The notes under the pieces are model-generated. The model was given only the letters and a program-made list of their open reading frames with translations. It had not been told where the DNA came from and did not search any database. The position numbers and the translations under genes are program-made. A DNA stretch of 64,000 bases. Origin: Ovis canadensis (taxonomy: Eukaryota; Chordata; Mammalia; Artiodactyla; Bovidae). The stretch spans positions 35,070,501 through 35,134,500 of the forward strand of contig NC_091255.1 of assembly GCF_042477335.2 (NCBI RefSeq). The letters are read 5' to 3'. Of this stretch, positions 50,532 to 60,374 are shown one piece after another (positions within the stretch are counted from its first letter, which is position 1; every line of letters begins with the position of its first letter).

Positions 50532-50892
50532 AATTAGGAGTCCCCCTGGTGGTCATAGGCGGGAAAACATTGAGGGAAAGGATACAGGAAGAAACGGAAT
50601 AAATGGCATCTCCTGTCTTCAGTCATCCATCTGTAAACTTATCAGACTTCTTCCCTGTCTCTGTGTACAGTTTCTTTTGAGAGAGAGAGGTGTCCCAGAT
50701 TCTCAAGGAGTCAGGACTCCAACCACTCACACGATGCTTCCTAGCTCCCATAGTCCATGGATTCTTTCTTACCCTGTCTCACTCTGATGCTATCTCACAT
50801 CCTGGAGGTCCCTGGGGTCCCTGTCCCCTGGAATTCTGGAACCATCACTTCCATCCCTAGCCTTGGGTCCCCCATTTCCCAATGCTGGAACG

Positions 50893-51025
50893 TTCCCTGG
50901 TTTGCTGCCTGTGACCTTAGGCAAATTGTTTGCCATTTTGCAGCCCCAGTTCCCTCATCTGCAGAATAGGAAGGGTAATTTCCACCGCCTAAAATTGTTT
51001 TGTGGATTAAATAAAATATGCCTGC
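50893..51025 (+). repeat. MIR SINE
   Basis: The core 'cctgtgaccttaggcaaatt' is followed by 'cagttccctcatctgcagaa'. Confidence 0.75.
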
Positions 51026-51150
51026 AAAACGCGAACCATGATTCTTGGTTTAAAGTTTGTTAACGTTGTGTAAGTGGGTAGTTTTTCAAACTCGTGGCTT
51101 CTTGCTGCCCCTCCTCCCCTGGCGCTTGGCTGAGAGTCAAATCTGTAGGA

Positions 51151-51181
51151 CCGGATTAGTTTTGAATTTCACTTAATCCGG
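51151..51181. promoter_or_regulatory. Inverted GGATTA/TAATCC pair upstream of VMO1
   Basis: CCGGATTA (51151-51158) and TAATCCGG (51174-51181) form a perfect inverted repeat with a 15-bp spacer, about 90 bp upstream of the VMO1 ATG. TAATCC is the core bound by K50 homeodomains (OTX/CRX/PITX). Function is inferred. Confidence 0.55.
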
Positions 51182-51206
51182 GTGGCCCTTCCGCAATCCG
51201 AGCCCT

Positions 51207-51231
51207 CTTAAAAGCAAAGGTTGCTTTTAAG
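51207..51231. promoter_or_regulatory. Perfect 11-bp inverted repeat at VMO1 promoter/5' UTR
   Basis: CTTAAAAGCAA and TTGCTTTTAAG are exact reverse complements separated by AGG and end 35 bp upstream of the VMO1 ATG. The left arm includes a TATA-like TTAAAA. It could be a core promoter element, or a hairpin in the 5' UTR if transcribed. Confidence 0.65.
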
Positions 51232-51266
51232 CCTGCTAAGGAGCCTAGGCTCACGGAGGCTGCGGG

Positions 51267-52216
51267 ATGGAGCTAGAAGCAGGAGCCAAGCTGCCGCTGC
51301 TGCTGCTGGTGCAGGCCACTTGCTTGGGGTACGCAGGAGCAGATGGCTACATGTCGGTCATCGAGGTGACCAACGGGGGCCCCTGGGGCGACTGGGCCTG
51401 GCCCGAGATGTGTCCTGACGGATTCTTCGCCAGCGGGTTCTCGCTCAAGGTAGGGACTCATGCCTTGGTCTCGGAGGGGACCCCGGAACCGAGGGTGGCA
51501 GTCTTCTGACTCGTCGACGGTCGCCCAGGTGGAGCCCCCACAAGGCATTCCTAACGACGACACGGCCCTGAATGGGATCCGGCTGCACTGCGCGGGCGGG
51601 CAAGCGGATCTCAACGCGCACGTGGTGGAGTCCCAGTCTGGAAGGTGGGGCGCAGGGGCCGAGGATCCCCTAGGGTCGGGGTATGCCCCTTACCCTCGGT
51701 TACACACATCCCCTCCCCTCCCGACGGGCAGGTTCCTCCAGGAGGTTTAGAAATGGGAAGCAGGTGGGGGACCGCCCCATCCAACCCCACACCACCCGCC
51801 CGCATCTCTGTGGAAGTCAGGTGACTGAGCACCTGGCGGGGAAGCCCCCGAGGCCTGGGTCGGGCTGGAGGTGGATAGGGGGCCCCGCGGTGCCAGTGTG
51901 TCTTCCCTTCCACCCCAGGTGGGGATGGTGGAGTGAGCCGCTGTGGTGTCCCGTCGGCGGCTTCCTGGTGGCTTTCTCGCTTCGCGTGGAGGCACCCGTG
52001 ACCTTTGGGGACAACACAGCTGCGAACAACGTGCGCTTCCTCTGCTCCGACGGCACGGAGCTGCAGGGGCCGGGCCTGACCTGGGGAGACTTCGGAGACT
52101 GGAGTGAGCTTTGCTCTAAAGGCGTATGCGGCTTGCAAACCAAGATCCAGCAGCCTCAAGGCCTCCGCGACGACACCGCCATCAACGACGCACGCTTTTT
52201 CTGCTGCCGCAATTGA
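51267..52216 (+). CDS. VMO1: VMO1, vitelline membrane outer layer protein 1 homolog
   Basis: VMO1 is a small secreted beta-prism protein. The hen protein is part of the egg's outer vitelline membrane, and the mammalian form is found in tears and inner-ear epithelium. Three exons (51267-51449, 51529-51644 and 51919-52216) join through phases 0 and 2 to 597 nt, 198 residues plus stop. A cleavable signal peptide ([19 protein letters not shown]) is followed by the repeated VMO pattern: [33 protein letters not shown] and [12 protein letters not shown], with [12 protein letters not shown] and [13 protein letters not shown] marking the pseudo-threefold repeat. Paired Cys residues fit disulphides. 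The ATG is the first in frame. The gene is intact and on the opposite strand to its neighbours. Confidence 0.95.
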
Positions 52217-52263
52217 TACCATCGTCGTCCTCTCCCAGCCCCATGCCTCATCCCACCTCCGCT

Positions 52264-52269
52264 ATTAAA
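52264..52269 (+). terminator. VMO1 polyadenylation signal (ATTAAA)
   Basis: ATTAAA lies 48 bp past the stop, with GT/T-rich DNA (ggctttttggtctggctt) just downstream. Confidence 0.8.
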
Positions 52270-52387
52270 GCTTCTCTGTCTTGGCTTTTTGGTCTGGCTT
52301 GTTTCAGGGATGGGAAACTGTGTCGCCTCCTGTTCCTCTTAACCTGGCATTGGGCCAGGCCCAATTAGGGGTTGGTCTCAGAGGTCT

Positions 52388-52602
52388 GGGCTTCCCTGCT
52401 GGCTCAGACAGTAAAGAATCCGCCTTGCAGGTGGGAGACCTGGGTTCCAGCCCTGGGTTGGGAAGATCCCCTGGAGGAGGGCATGGCAACCCACTCCAGT
52501 ATTCTTACCTGGAGGATTCCCATGGACAGAGGAGCCTGGTGGGCTACAGTCCATAGCGTTGCAAAGAGCCAGACACGAATGAGGGACTAAGCAAACTCAG
52601 AA
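52388..52602 (+). repeat. Bov-tA SINE
   Basis: A sense copy runs from gggcttccctgctggctcag to gagggactaagcaaactc. Confidence 0.88.
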
Positions 52603-52879
52603 GTCTAGGGCAAGCTACTGAAAGTTACCGACTCCATAGTTCAGGGGAAAAAAAAAAGAAAGAAACAAACGCATTGAAACAGATTTTGCTTACAGGTTGA
52701 GGAAGTCCTTGCTTTTCTGACAGCCTCTGCAAACACGTCATCCCCATTAAGAGCCCAGGTTGTTTCCTTTCTGAACCACCAGTGACCCCAGATTAAGAAA
52801 CTTCTACCAAATTAGGTGACAATGCTATATTGTCTTAAGGCTTCATTATCTAGAATTTAGGAGACTAACATGTCTTTTC

Positions 52880-53091
52880 CACGCGTGCCTGCTCAGTTAC
52901 TCAGTGGAGTCCAACTCTATGACCCCATGGGCTGTAGCCCGCCAGGCTCCTCTGTCCAAGGGATTTCCCAGGCAAGAATACTGGAGTGGGTTGCTATTTC
53001 CTCCTCCAGGAGATCTTCCCAATCCAGGTATAGACCCTTATCTCCTGCTTTGGCAGGCGGATTCTTTACCACTGAGCCACCTGGGAAGCTC
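52880..53091 (-). repeat. Bov-tA SINE, antisense
   Basis: An antisense copy runs from cctgctcagttactcagtgg to gagccacctgggaagctc. With the preceding copy it forms an inverted pair 280 bp apart. Confidence 0.88.
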
Positions 53092-53279
53092 GTCTTTTCC
53101 ATATGTTTCCTTTTCTTCCCCCTACAAAACTCAAACAGTGGCTTTTCTGTACCTTGAGTCCTATGAAGTGTCCTTGTCCTTGCCTGGACTCTCCCAACAG
53201 TCCAGATGATTAGCCCATCCACCAGATTTCAGGTCCCATTTTTCTTTCTTGGACTTTGTCTTATGAAAAAGGCCATGCG

Positions 53280-53470
53280 TCAGTCAATATCTATCCCCAT
53301 TACCTCCATGTTTTTAAACAGTGCTTATCACCAACTGAAATAATCTACTGCCTCTTTTAAAAACTGTCCATCTTCTAACCCCTGGAATGTTAAATTCTTT
53401 AAGAGCACAGAACTTGCCTGTCTTGTTTATACAGTACTTTCAGCGCACCAACAGCTCAGTAACTATATAT
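53280..53470 (+). repeat. L2 LINE 3' fragment
   Basis: The order 'gtgcttatcaccaactgaaa', 'aatgttaaattctttaagag' and 'cttgcctgtcttgtttatac' follows the L2 3' end. Confidence 0.6.
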
Positions 53471-53587
53471 TAAGAAAATAGCAAGCAAGGTTTAAGAGCC
53501 CCAAGCAACAGTGTACCTGGAGGCCTTCCAACACTCTTTGTATAAGGGCACAGTCTGAGACGCGGAAGAGAACTCTAAACACTCTAG

Positions 53588-53593
53588 TTTATT
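53588..53593 (-). terminator. TM4SF5 polyadenylation signal (AATAAA)
   Basis: TTTATT on the plus strand 58 bp past the stop reads AATAAA on the gene strand, predicting a very short 3' UTR. Confidence 0.75.
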
Positions 53594-53650
53594 CCAGGGT
53601 AGGGCGGGCCAGGTGGGTATCCAGGAGCGAGGGACCAGGTGGATGGAGCC

Positions 53651-56600
53651 TCACTGAGAGGAGCCCTGCAGAAAAGATAAAGTGAGGACAGGACACAGCC
53701 AGGGAGCAAATAGGTATCCTTGCCAGCTCCATCCCACACCGTCCCACCTGCTTCTTCCTGCAATCGCCACAGAGGACACCAATGGACGCGTTCACCAGCT
53801 GCACCCCACAGAGCAAGATCTCCAGGCACGATGCGGCCACCAGCAGCGAGAAGAGCGTCAAGTTCCAGAGGACCACATTGGGCGGCTCCACGCACAAGTT
53901 CCATTGCGTGCGGTTGAGCAGGTAAGAGCCTCTGCGGGTGGGGCAGGGTCACGCAAGAGCAGGAGGTCACGCGGAGCGCGCCCCCCGCCCCCCGCCCCCA
54001 ACCTGGGGCTTCCCGCCCCGAGCAGGCGCCCGAGGGGGATATGCACAGAGCTTGTTTGGCCCGCGTGGAGGAAGCTGTCTCGAAGCTGAGTCCGGCCTAG
54101 GTTCCCTGGTCCACGTGGAAAAGGCAGGTGGGCAGAGACAGAGAATGGGGCAGGGCCGCGAATACAGGCTAAGCCTTACGCGGTGTCTTGGAAGTGGTAA
54201 TCCCAGGAGCCGTTCATTAAGCACTGTGGTCCAATTCGGAGCCCGGTTCCCGAGACCGAGAGGCAGTAGATGGCGCCAAGCAACCCGATAGCTGAGCAGA
54301 AGACTGAGCGCAGCATCTACAGGCACAGCGCGAGCAGAGCTGTGTTGGGCCGCCCTTCCTCCTCCTGGGTGAACCGCGCCTGGCCCCGTGCCCCCCATCT
54401 TTCCCAGTGTCGTTAAAAATACACTTCCCGTCAAACCCCGGGGCTGGAGTTCTGCTTAATCCTAAGAGCCGGTGGCCACGGAGTTTCAAGGGGGTTGTAA
54501 GTCCCCTCTTGTCGGTGCGAGGGAGGGGTGAGATGGAGCCTAGGACTCTGCAGAGGTGCTCATGAAGCTGGGAATTCAGTAGAGGGACCATGGCTTTAGA
54601 TGTGGTTCTTCGAAAACCGGTTCAAAGACCGAAGCTGAATCCTGTCTTTATTATTTTTAAAATGTATTAATTTTTTAAAGTTGTGTCCTATGGCATGTGG
54701 GATCTTATTTCACCCCCACCAGGGATCAAACCTGGGCCCCCTGTGTTAGGAGCACAGAGTCTTAACCACTAGACCACCGAGAAAGTCCCTTGAGCCCCGT
54801 CTTAATTTGAATCTTACCCTGCAGCGATTTCCACAGCAGCCTGCACCGCAACAGCCTTTGCCCCCGGCCCGGACAGCAGAAATTCCAGGACAAAGTACCT
54901 ATTGGAGGAGAGTTGATATAATAACAAGGCCAGCAGGTCCCCATCTTGCATCAATGCTTACCTCCTCCTGGAAACTTACTGTGATGCCTTCAGCCCTTTG
55001 AACTATAAGGAGACCTTATCTTTACTTTTCCTGCAACACTGTGGGGCTCTGCTTTAAGTTTATCTGTATTTATGTGCCTACTTATCTCTGTCCAGATTGT
55101 AGCCTCCAGGAGGGTAGGGCTCCAATATCCTTATATCCCCCATAAGTCTCAGTATATAGTAGGTGCCCAAGTGAATGGGAATCTGGAAGCCTGGGTTTAA
55201 TGCCAAACTTGTGCTCATTTCACACTCATGAATTGATTCATCTCTCTGGATCTCAGTTTTGTCCTCTGTAAAATGGGTCTGTGTACCTCCCATGGCTGTT
55301 GTCAGGATTTAATGAAATAACACGTTGACTTGATGGGAAGACTAACTCAGAATAAATGGTCAATAAGTATAAAGTCCCTCAGCAGCAGGAAGGAATAGTG
55401 GTGTTGGAGTGTCTGGTGAACTGGGATTATGATGGAGGGTGGAGGAGTATGTAAATGAAGACTCTGATGGGAAGGATGGGAATCCTCAAGATACAACCCT
55501 GATCCTGTCTTTCTTTCTCCTGCGGTCGTCCACAGAGAGCCCACCCCCTCCCAGGGTGTCTGCTGCTGCTTCTAACAATAATCAATTGTTAGAATCAATT
55601 CTAAATCTATCCCTTCAAATTCAGATCTGACTGCCTGAAGGGTCTGTTCATTTGTCTGTCTTGGTTTTAACTCAAGTTCATCCAACCTACTGACTTCACA
55701 GGTTATTCCCCCCAAAATTTATCTCCCTTTGGCTTTCTTGTCTCCATCAGTGGAAATATCCTCCAGGTCACTCAGTCCTGAAAACTTGAATCCTCCATAC
55801 CGAGCCAGACCTCAAGTCCTTCAGTAGCTCTTGAATCAGTCCTTTCTTCCACCCAGTCAGTCCCCAGTCACCTCCCATAAGAAGGATGTGCTCATTCTCC
55901 CTATTGGGTTTCCATGTCTCTTGCCCTGTGCCCATACGCAATCCTACATTGCTATTACCAGATTTTTTTTTTTTTCACTGCAATGGGTATTAGTTTCAGC
56001 AAACGGATCTTTGATCTTTGCTGAGGCATGCAGAATCTTTAGTTTCAGCTTGATCCCATCAGGGATCAAACCCAGTTCCCCTGCATTGGGAGTGCAAAGT
56101 CTTAGCCACTGGACCACCAGGGAAGTCCTGCTACTACCAGATTGAACTTCACTTTCAATTGATCTTTTCCCTGATCCAATCCCTTAGAGTCTCCTCAAAG
56201 AGTCTCCTGTCAAGACTGAACTCTATGAAGGTGTCTGAGGCACCCTCCCTTTGGGTTCAGCCTTAGCTTTGTTGCACCCAACCAGGTTCTTTGCTTATCT
56301 CCCATCTCTATAATTCTGCAGCTGTCTGGATCTTTGCCTCCCTGTCTTCCTTGTCTGTCTCACACCAATTAAGCAACATTTGGGTCTTCTCCAAGGGAGA
56401 AGCTGAGAGCTTTAGTTCCATTACATCATTCACAGCAACCTTACAGAAACACCTGCAGAGTTCAGTGAACTTTTCTCTAGACGCTCTTCTCTCTTCCTTG
56501 TCTCGTGGGAGGTCTGGGGCCAGAGGTGGCCCCCTTGCTTAGCCTGTCTGGTTATATCACTTACTCAGAGGCTCTTGGACCCAGAGACACCTGGATTTAT

Positions 56601-59600
56601 CTTTTGGATTTATCAACTTCAAATGACTTCCTTGTTTGTGATTTTTTAAAAGTTTGTGTATTTATTTATTTGGCTGTGAAGTCTTAGGCTTCCCAGGTGG
56701 CAGTAGTGGTAAAGAACCTGCCTGTCAATGCAGGAGACTATAAGAGACATGGGTTTAACCCCTGAGTCTGGAAGATCCCCTGGAGGAGGACCTGGCAACC
56801 CATTCCCGTTTTCTTGCCTGGAGAACCCCATGGACAGAGGAGCCTGGTGGGCTATAGTCCATAGGGTCGCGAAGAGTCGGACATGACTGAATGACGGCAT
56901 GCACGCCAGGTCCTAGTTGCAGGATGCAGGATCTTTTAGCTGCAGCATGTGAACTCTTTAGTTGTGGCGTATGGGATCTAGTTCCCTGACTGGGGATTGA
57001 ACCTGGACCCCATGCATTGAGAACACAGAGTCTTAGTCACTGGACCACCAGGGAAGTCCCTAATTTTTGCTTTTTTAGCCAAAGTGTTTGTTTCCTTTTT
57101 TTCTCTGAGCTCCTCTGTCTCACTCTCTGCTCTTTCTTTGTCTCAATGAAAAGAGGTAATTGAAGAAGCTGGAGGAAGCACTGAGTTTATAGCTTGGGTC
57201 TGTTTACTTTTCTCCATCTCCGTGGCCACTGGACTTGTCCACGCCACTGTTATCTCTCCTGGACAACTGTAGTAACCTCAGTTGGTCTTCCTACAGCCAC
57301 TGCTGACCTCCTACTGTCCACTGTCCACCTAGCAGCCAGCCATATCCAACAGGATATGGAGCAATTAGAACTCTCATACTTTACTGATGGGGATACAATT
57401 GTTATAAGTACTTCAGACAACTCTTTGGTGATATCTGTTAGCACTGAATATTTGCATACCTTAAGACTCAGAAGTTTTACTCTGTAGGTATCTATCCAAT
57501 AGACATGCAAACATACATTCACCTAAAGACATTTATAGGAATGTTTAGAGAACGTTATTTGGAATAAATCCAAGTTTGAAACTATCCAAATATCCACCAC
57601 AGTAGAATGTTTAAATAAATTGTGGTAATATTTATACAATGGAATGCATAAGAAATAATAAACTACAGCATTGTATACTAATATGGAGGAAACTCACAAA
57701 CGTATGTAATTTTGATCTGAAGAAGTCAGAACAAAAGTGTCCATAATGTAGGATTCCATTTATATAAAGTGCTAAGCAGACAAATCTAACCTCTGGGGTA
57801 GAAGTCAGGATAGTGGGGCCCTTGGCAGTGTGGAGTAGGGCCTGGTAGAATGCCTGTCTGAGATTCTTGTAATGACCCAGATCTTGATCAAGTACCCAGA
57901 ACATAAGTGTGTCCCCTCTATAAAAATTCACCGGACTGTGTATTAAGGATCTGGGAAGTTGTCTGTATGACTTTTGAAAAACTAAAAAGTCCTTCAGTAG
58001 TTTATTGTGCACTTATAATAAAATTCAAATTCCTCACTGTGCTTTTTCAGGGGCGTAGATGCTCTGGCCTCTGCCCATCGCTGATCTCACCTGCTTCCCA
58101 GAAGCAGGCTGGTGAGATTGTGAGGAGGTGTTGTTGGTTTGGGCTGGCAAAGGGGTGTGATATGACAGAGAGTGAGTGAGTAGGGCTGGGAGGAGTGTGA
58201 TGTCTCGAAGAGGGTTGAGGTCAGAGGTATGGAGTGGAGTCCAACTGCCATAAATCCACGCGAGAGGGAGAGTAGGAGAAAAGGCCCTGGGGTGGGGGGT
58301 GAGAGGGGTGCTTAGTTGCTCAGTGACATCCGACTCTTTGTGACCCCGTGGGTTGTAGTGCGCCGCACTCCTCTGTCCATAGGAATTCTCCAGGCAAGAG
58401 TACTGGAGTGGATTGCCAGGCCCTTCTCCAGGGGATATTCCCAACCCAGGTCTCCCTCATTTCGGACGGATTCTTTATCATCTGTGCCACCAGGGAAGCC
58501 CTGGTAAGAGGAGATTGTTGTATAAAGGAAAAGCTCAGTTCGTTCCCCATTTAGCGAACAGAGCTGTGGTCAGCAAAAGAAACAAAGATGAAGCATTCCC
58601 CTAGAGAATTTCATCAGTCAGCCCTCCTGAGAAGTGGGGAACAGTGCCGAGGGATAAATCTTTTGCCTTCAGGCCATAAGGATGTTAAACTCACTTGACA
58701 GTCCAAAAAGGTCCCCTTGAAACTTCCCCCGTGGCCCAGTGGCTAAGACTGTGCTTCCACCACAAGTAGCATGGGTTCAGTCCCTGGTCAGGGAACTAAG
58801 ATCCCGCATGCCATGCGGAGCACAAAAGAAAACGTTCCCCTACACAGGGAGGGGTTGGCAAATAGGGGTTAAGAAGTCCGGGAAATCTGTGTCTCCCCTT
58901 CCCCCACTTCTCCTGACAGGTCCTGGTCTCCAGAAAGCAACGGGGACCCCTTCTCCACCATACTGACCTAGGCTCTGAGTTTAGCGTTAGTGCCCAGTGC
59001 GTGGTGGGCATCCAGAAATGTTGGACAGGGAGGTGGAGGAGGTGACACTGAGCTGATAGGTAGAATGACTGATCTGCGACATCACTACCTGGCTCCAGAC
59101 ACTATACTATCACTGTAAACCACCTCCCCCTGCAACACACACGCACTGAGCCCATTATTATCTTAACCCGATAACCGCCCAGGGAACCAGCTGTTCCTTC
59201 TGTCTCAACCCTTGTCATGAGGTGTTCCCAGCATCTGCTCAGCAGTGGGGATGGGGAAGGGCTGGGAGGACAAACTCCCTACCCAGGAGGGAACAGTTGA
59301 GAGCAGTGAGGCTCCTTCCTTCTCGTTCAGCTCAGACATTCAGCTGAGGACCCTGGGGCTGAGCAGCAACCCTATGCAGTGCTTAGCATTTGGGGGCAGG
59401 CTGGGTGGGCTCCCAGTCCCCACCAAGCCACCACCATCCTTTCTCCCTCCCTCCCTCTCCTCCCTCCCACTCCTGGTCAGGACTCCAGCGAGTGGTGCCC
59501 CCTCCCATGGCCCATGCGCCCCAGCCAGTCCTCTCACCATCAGGCCCCCGCCAACAAAGCCAGCCATGAGCCAGACTTGCAAGCTGAGGTGGTCCTTGGT

Positions 59601-59711
59601 CCAGGTGGTCTGCCCATTGGGCACCAGCAGGAGGGTGTTGGCCACGATGCAGACCAGGGAGAGGGGGATGAGAGACAGCCCCACGAAGCGGGCACACTTG
59701 CCGGTGCACAT
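53651..59711 (-). CDS. TM4SF5: TM4SF5, transmembrane 4 L six family member 5
   Basis: TM4SF5 is an L6-family four-pass plasma-membrane protein of liver and gut epithelium that associates with integrins and growth-factor receptors. Five exons (59538-59711, 54818-54898, 54180-54316, 53748-53931 and 53651-53665) join in phase to 591 nt, 196 residues plus stop, one shorter than the human protein as I remember it. The start [14 protein letters not shown] carries the L6-family N-terminus and first membrane segment. The loop [14 protein letters not shown] has the Cys-rich signature. LLNRTQW gives a large-loop N-glycosylation site, and the last membrane segment is [20 protein letters not shown]. The final coding exon has only five codons and ends GSSQ, unlike the DTPH I recall for human. 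Intron 1 is 4.6 kb and repeat-rich. Confidence 0.93.
54655..54790 (-). repeat. CHR-type SINE, antisense
   Basis: The copy contains cctatggcatgtgggatctt and ends in accaccgagaaagtccct, about 28 bp from TM4SF5 exon 2. Confidence 0.85.
54985..55180 (+). repeat. L2 LINE 3' fragment
   Basis: The order 'gccttcagccctttgaacta', 'cagattgtagcctccaggag' and 'atatagtaggtgcccaagtg' follows the L2 3' end. Confidence 0.65.
55200..55335 (+). repeat. MIR SINE 3' half
   Basis: The segment 'tctggatctcagttttgtcc ... tgtaaaatgggtctgtg ... gtcaggatttaatgaaataa' follows MIR. Confidence 0.7.
55963..56129 (-). repeat. CHR-type SINE, antisense, with target duplication
   Basis: The copy has a poly-T start and ends in gaccaccagggaagtcct. 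Flanking copies gctattaccagatt and gctactaccagatt mark the target site duplication. Confidence 0.85.
56655..57060 (-). repeat. CHR-type SINE, antisense, split by a Bov-tA
   Basis: The pieces (56655-56682 and 56901-57060, ending ggaccaccagggaagtccct) flank a younger Bov-tA. Confidence 0.82.
56683..56900 (+). repeat. Bov-tA SINE nested in CHR
   Basis: A sense copy (aggcttcccaggtggcagta through gacatgactgaatgac) is inserted into the antisense CHR element. Confidence 0.88.
57340..57800 (+). repeat. L1M 3' fragment
   Basis: The segments ccaacaggatatggagcaat, gtaggtatctatccaatag and atatccaccacagtagaatg are diverged L1 3' sequence. Confidence 0.7.
57801..58300. other. Unique DNA in TM4SF5 intron 1
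   Basis: I see nothing recognisable between the L1M fragment and the next Bov-tA. No splice-compatible conserved coding sequence is present. Confidence 0.5.
58309..58502 (-). repeat. Bov-tA SINE, antisense
   Basis: The antisense copy runs from gtgcttagttgctcagtgac to ccaccagggaagccctgg. Confidence 0.88.
58726..58830 (+). repeat. CHR-type SINE, truncated
   Basis: The copy runs from ttcccccgtggcccagtggc to catgcggagcacaaaag. Confidence 0.82.
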
Positions 59712-59999
59712 GGTGAGGCTCTCGGAAAGGACAGGCGGTGAGTGAAAGTGAACCTAAGGTTCCCGAGTCCAGAGGGAAAAACAAGCCAGGAGCAAAGGTC
59801 GGGGAGGAGGTGTGTCGAAGCTGGCAGCAGCTGATAATAAAGGACAGGGGCAGGAGACGTGGGGCTGCTGCAGAGACGCAGGCCAAGGGGAGGATGTGGT
59901 GGACGAGGTAGGCGAGGCTGACCCACAGAGGAAGTTGCATGGGGTCGGTGTGTTCCTCTTCTTCTGCACACACCTCTCCACAGACCCTCCGTCAGCTCC
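59712..59999. promoter_or_regulatory. TM4SF5 upstream region
   Basis: This is unique DNA directly upstream of the TM4SF5 start codon. It holds one HNF4-like half-site pattern (gcaaaggtcgg near 59792) but no TATA box or perfect motif. Promoter role is inferred from position only. Confidence 0.4.
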
Positions 60000-60115
60000 T
60001 TACCTGCTTTGTGACTTACCCAAGCCCCTTAATGTCTCTAAATCTCAGTTGCCTCATCTGTATAGAGGGCATAGTGATGCTCCTGGGCTCTTGGGCTGGT
60101 GGTGAGGATTAAATA
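60000..60115 (+). repeat. MIR SINE
   Basis: The order 'tgctttgtgacttacccaag', 'ctcagttgcctcatctgta' and 'ggtgaggattaaatag' follows MIR. Confidence 0.72.
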
Positions 60116-60234
60116 GGGAATTCCCTGGTGGTCCAGTGGTTAGGATTCTGCACTCTCACTGCCAGGGGCTCGGGTTCAGTCCCTGGTTGGGGAACTATGA
60201 TCCTACATGCCATGTGGTGCAGCCAAAAGAAAAA
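60116..60234 (+). repeat. CHR-type SINE, truncated
   Basis: A well-preserved copy runs from ggaattccctggtggtccag to tgtggtgcagccaaaagaaa. Confidence 0.9.
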
Positions 60235-60374
60235 GGGGTGAGAGTGAGAAGAATTTTGTAACAAAGAACACACTAAGCCAATGTGTGGTAGCCTCATTGC
60301 TTCTTAGCCCCACAGAGAAGCTTCCTCCTGGAAAGAAACCAAGAAGATGGTGGTGTTTTTTCTGTTTCTTCTGG

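Noticed and set aside
51611-52222. 203-codon minus-strand frame opposite VMO1
   Set aside because: It is the antisense shadow of VMO1 exons 2 and 3. It has no conserved content and no splice logic.
59383-59973. 196-codon minus-strand frame upstream of and overlapping TM4SF5 exon 1
   Set aside because: It is in a different frame from the recognised [12 protein letters not shown] start and lacks family similarity.
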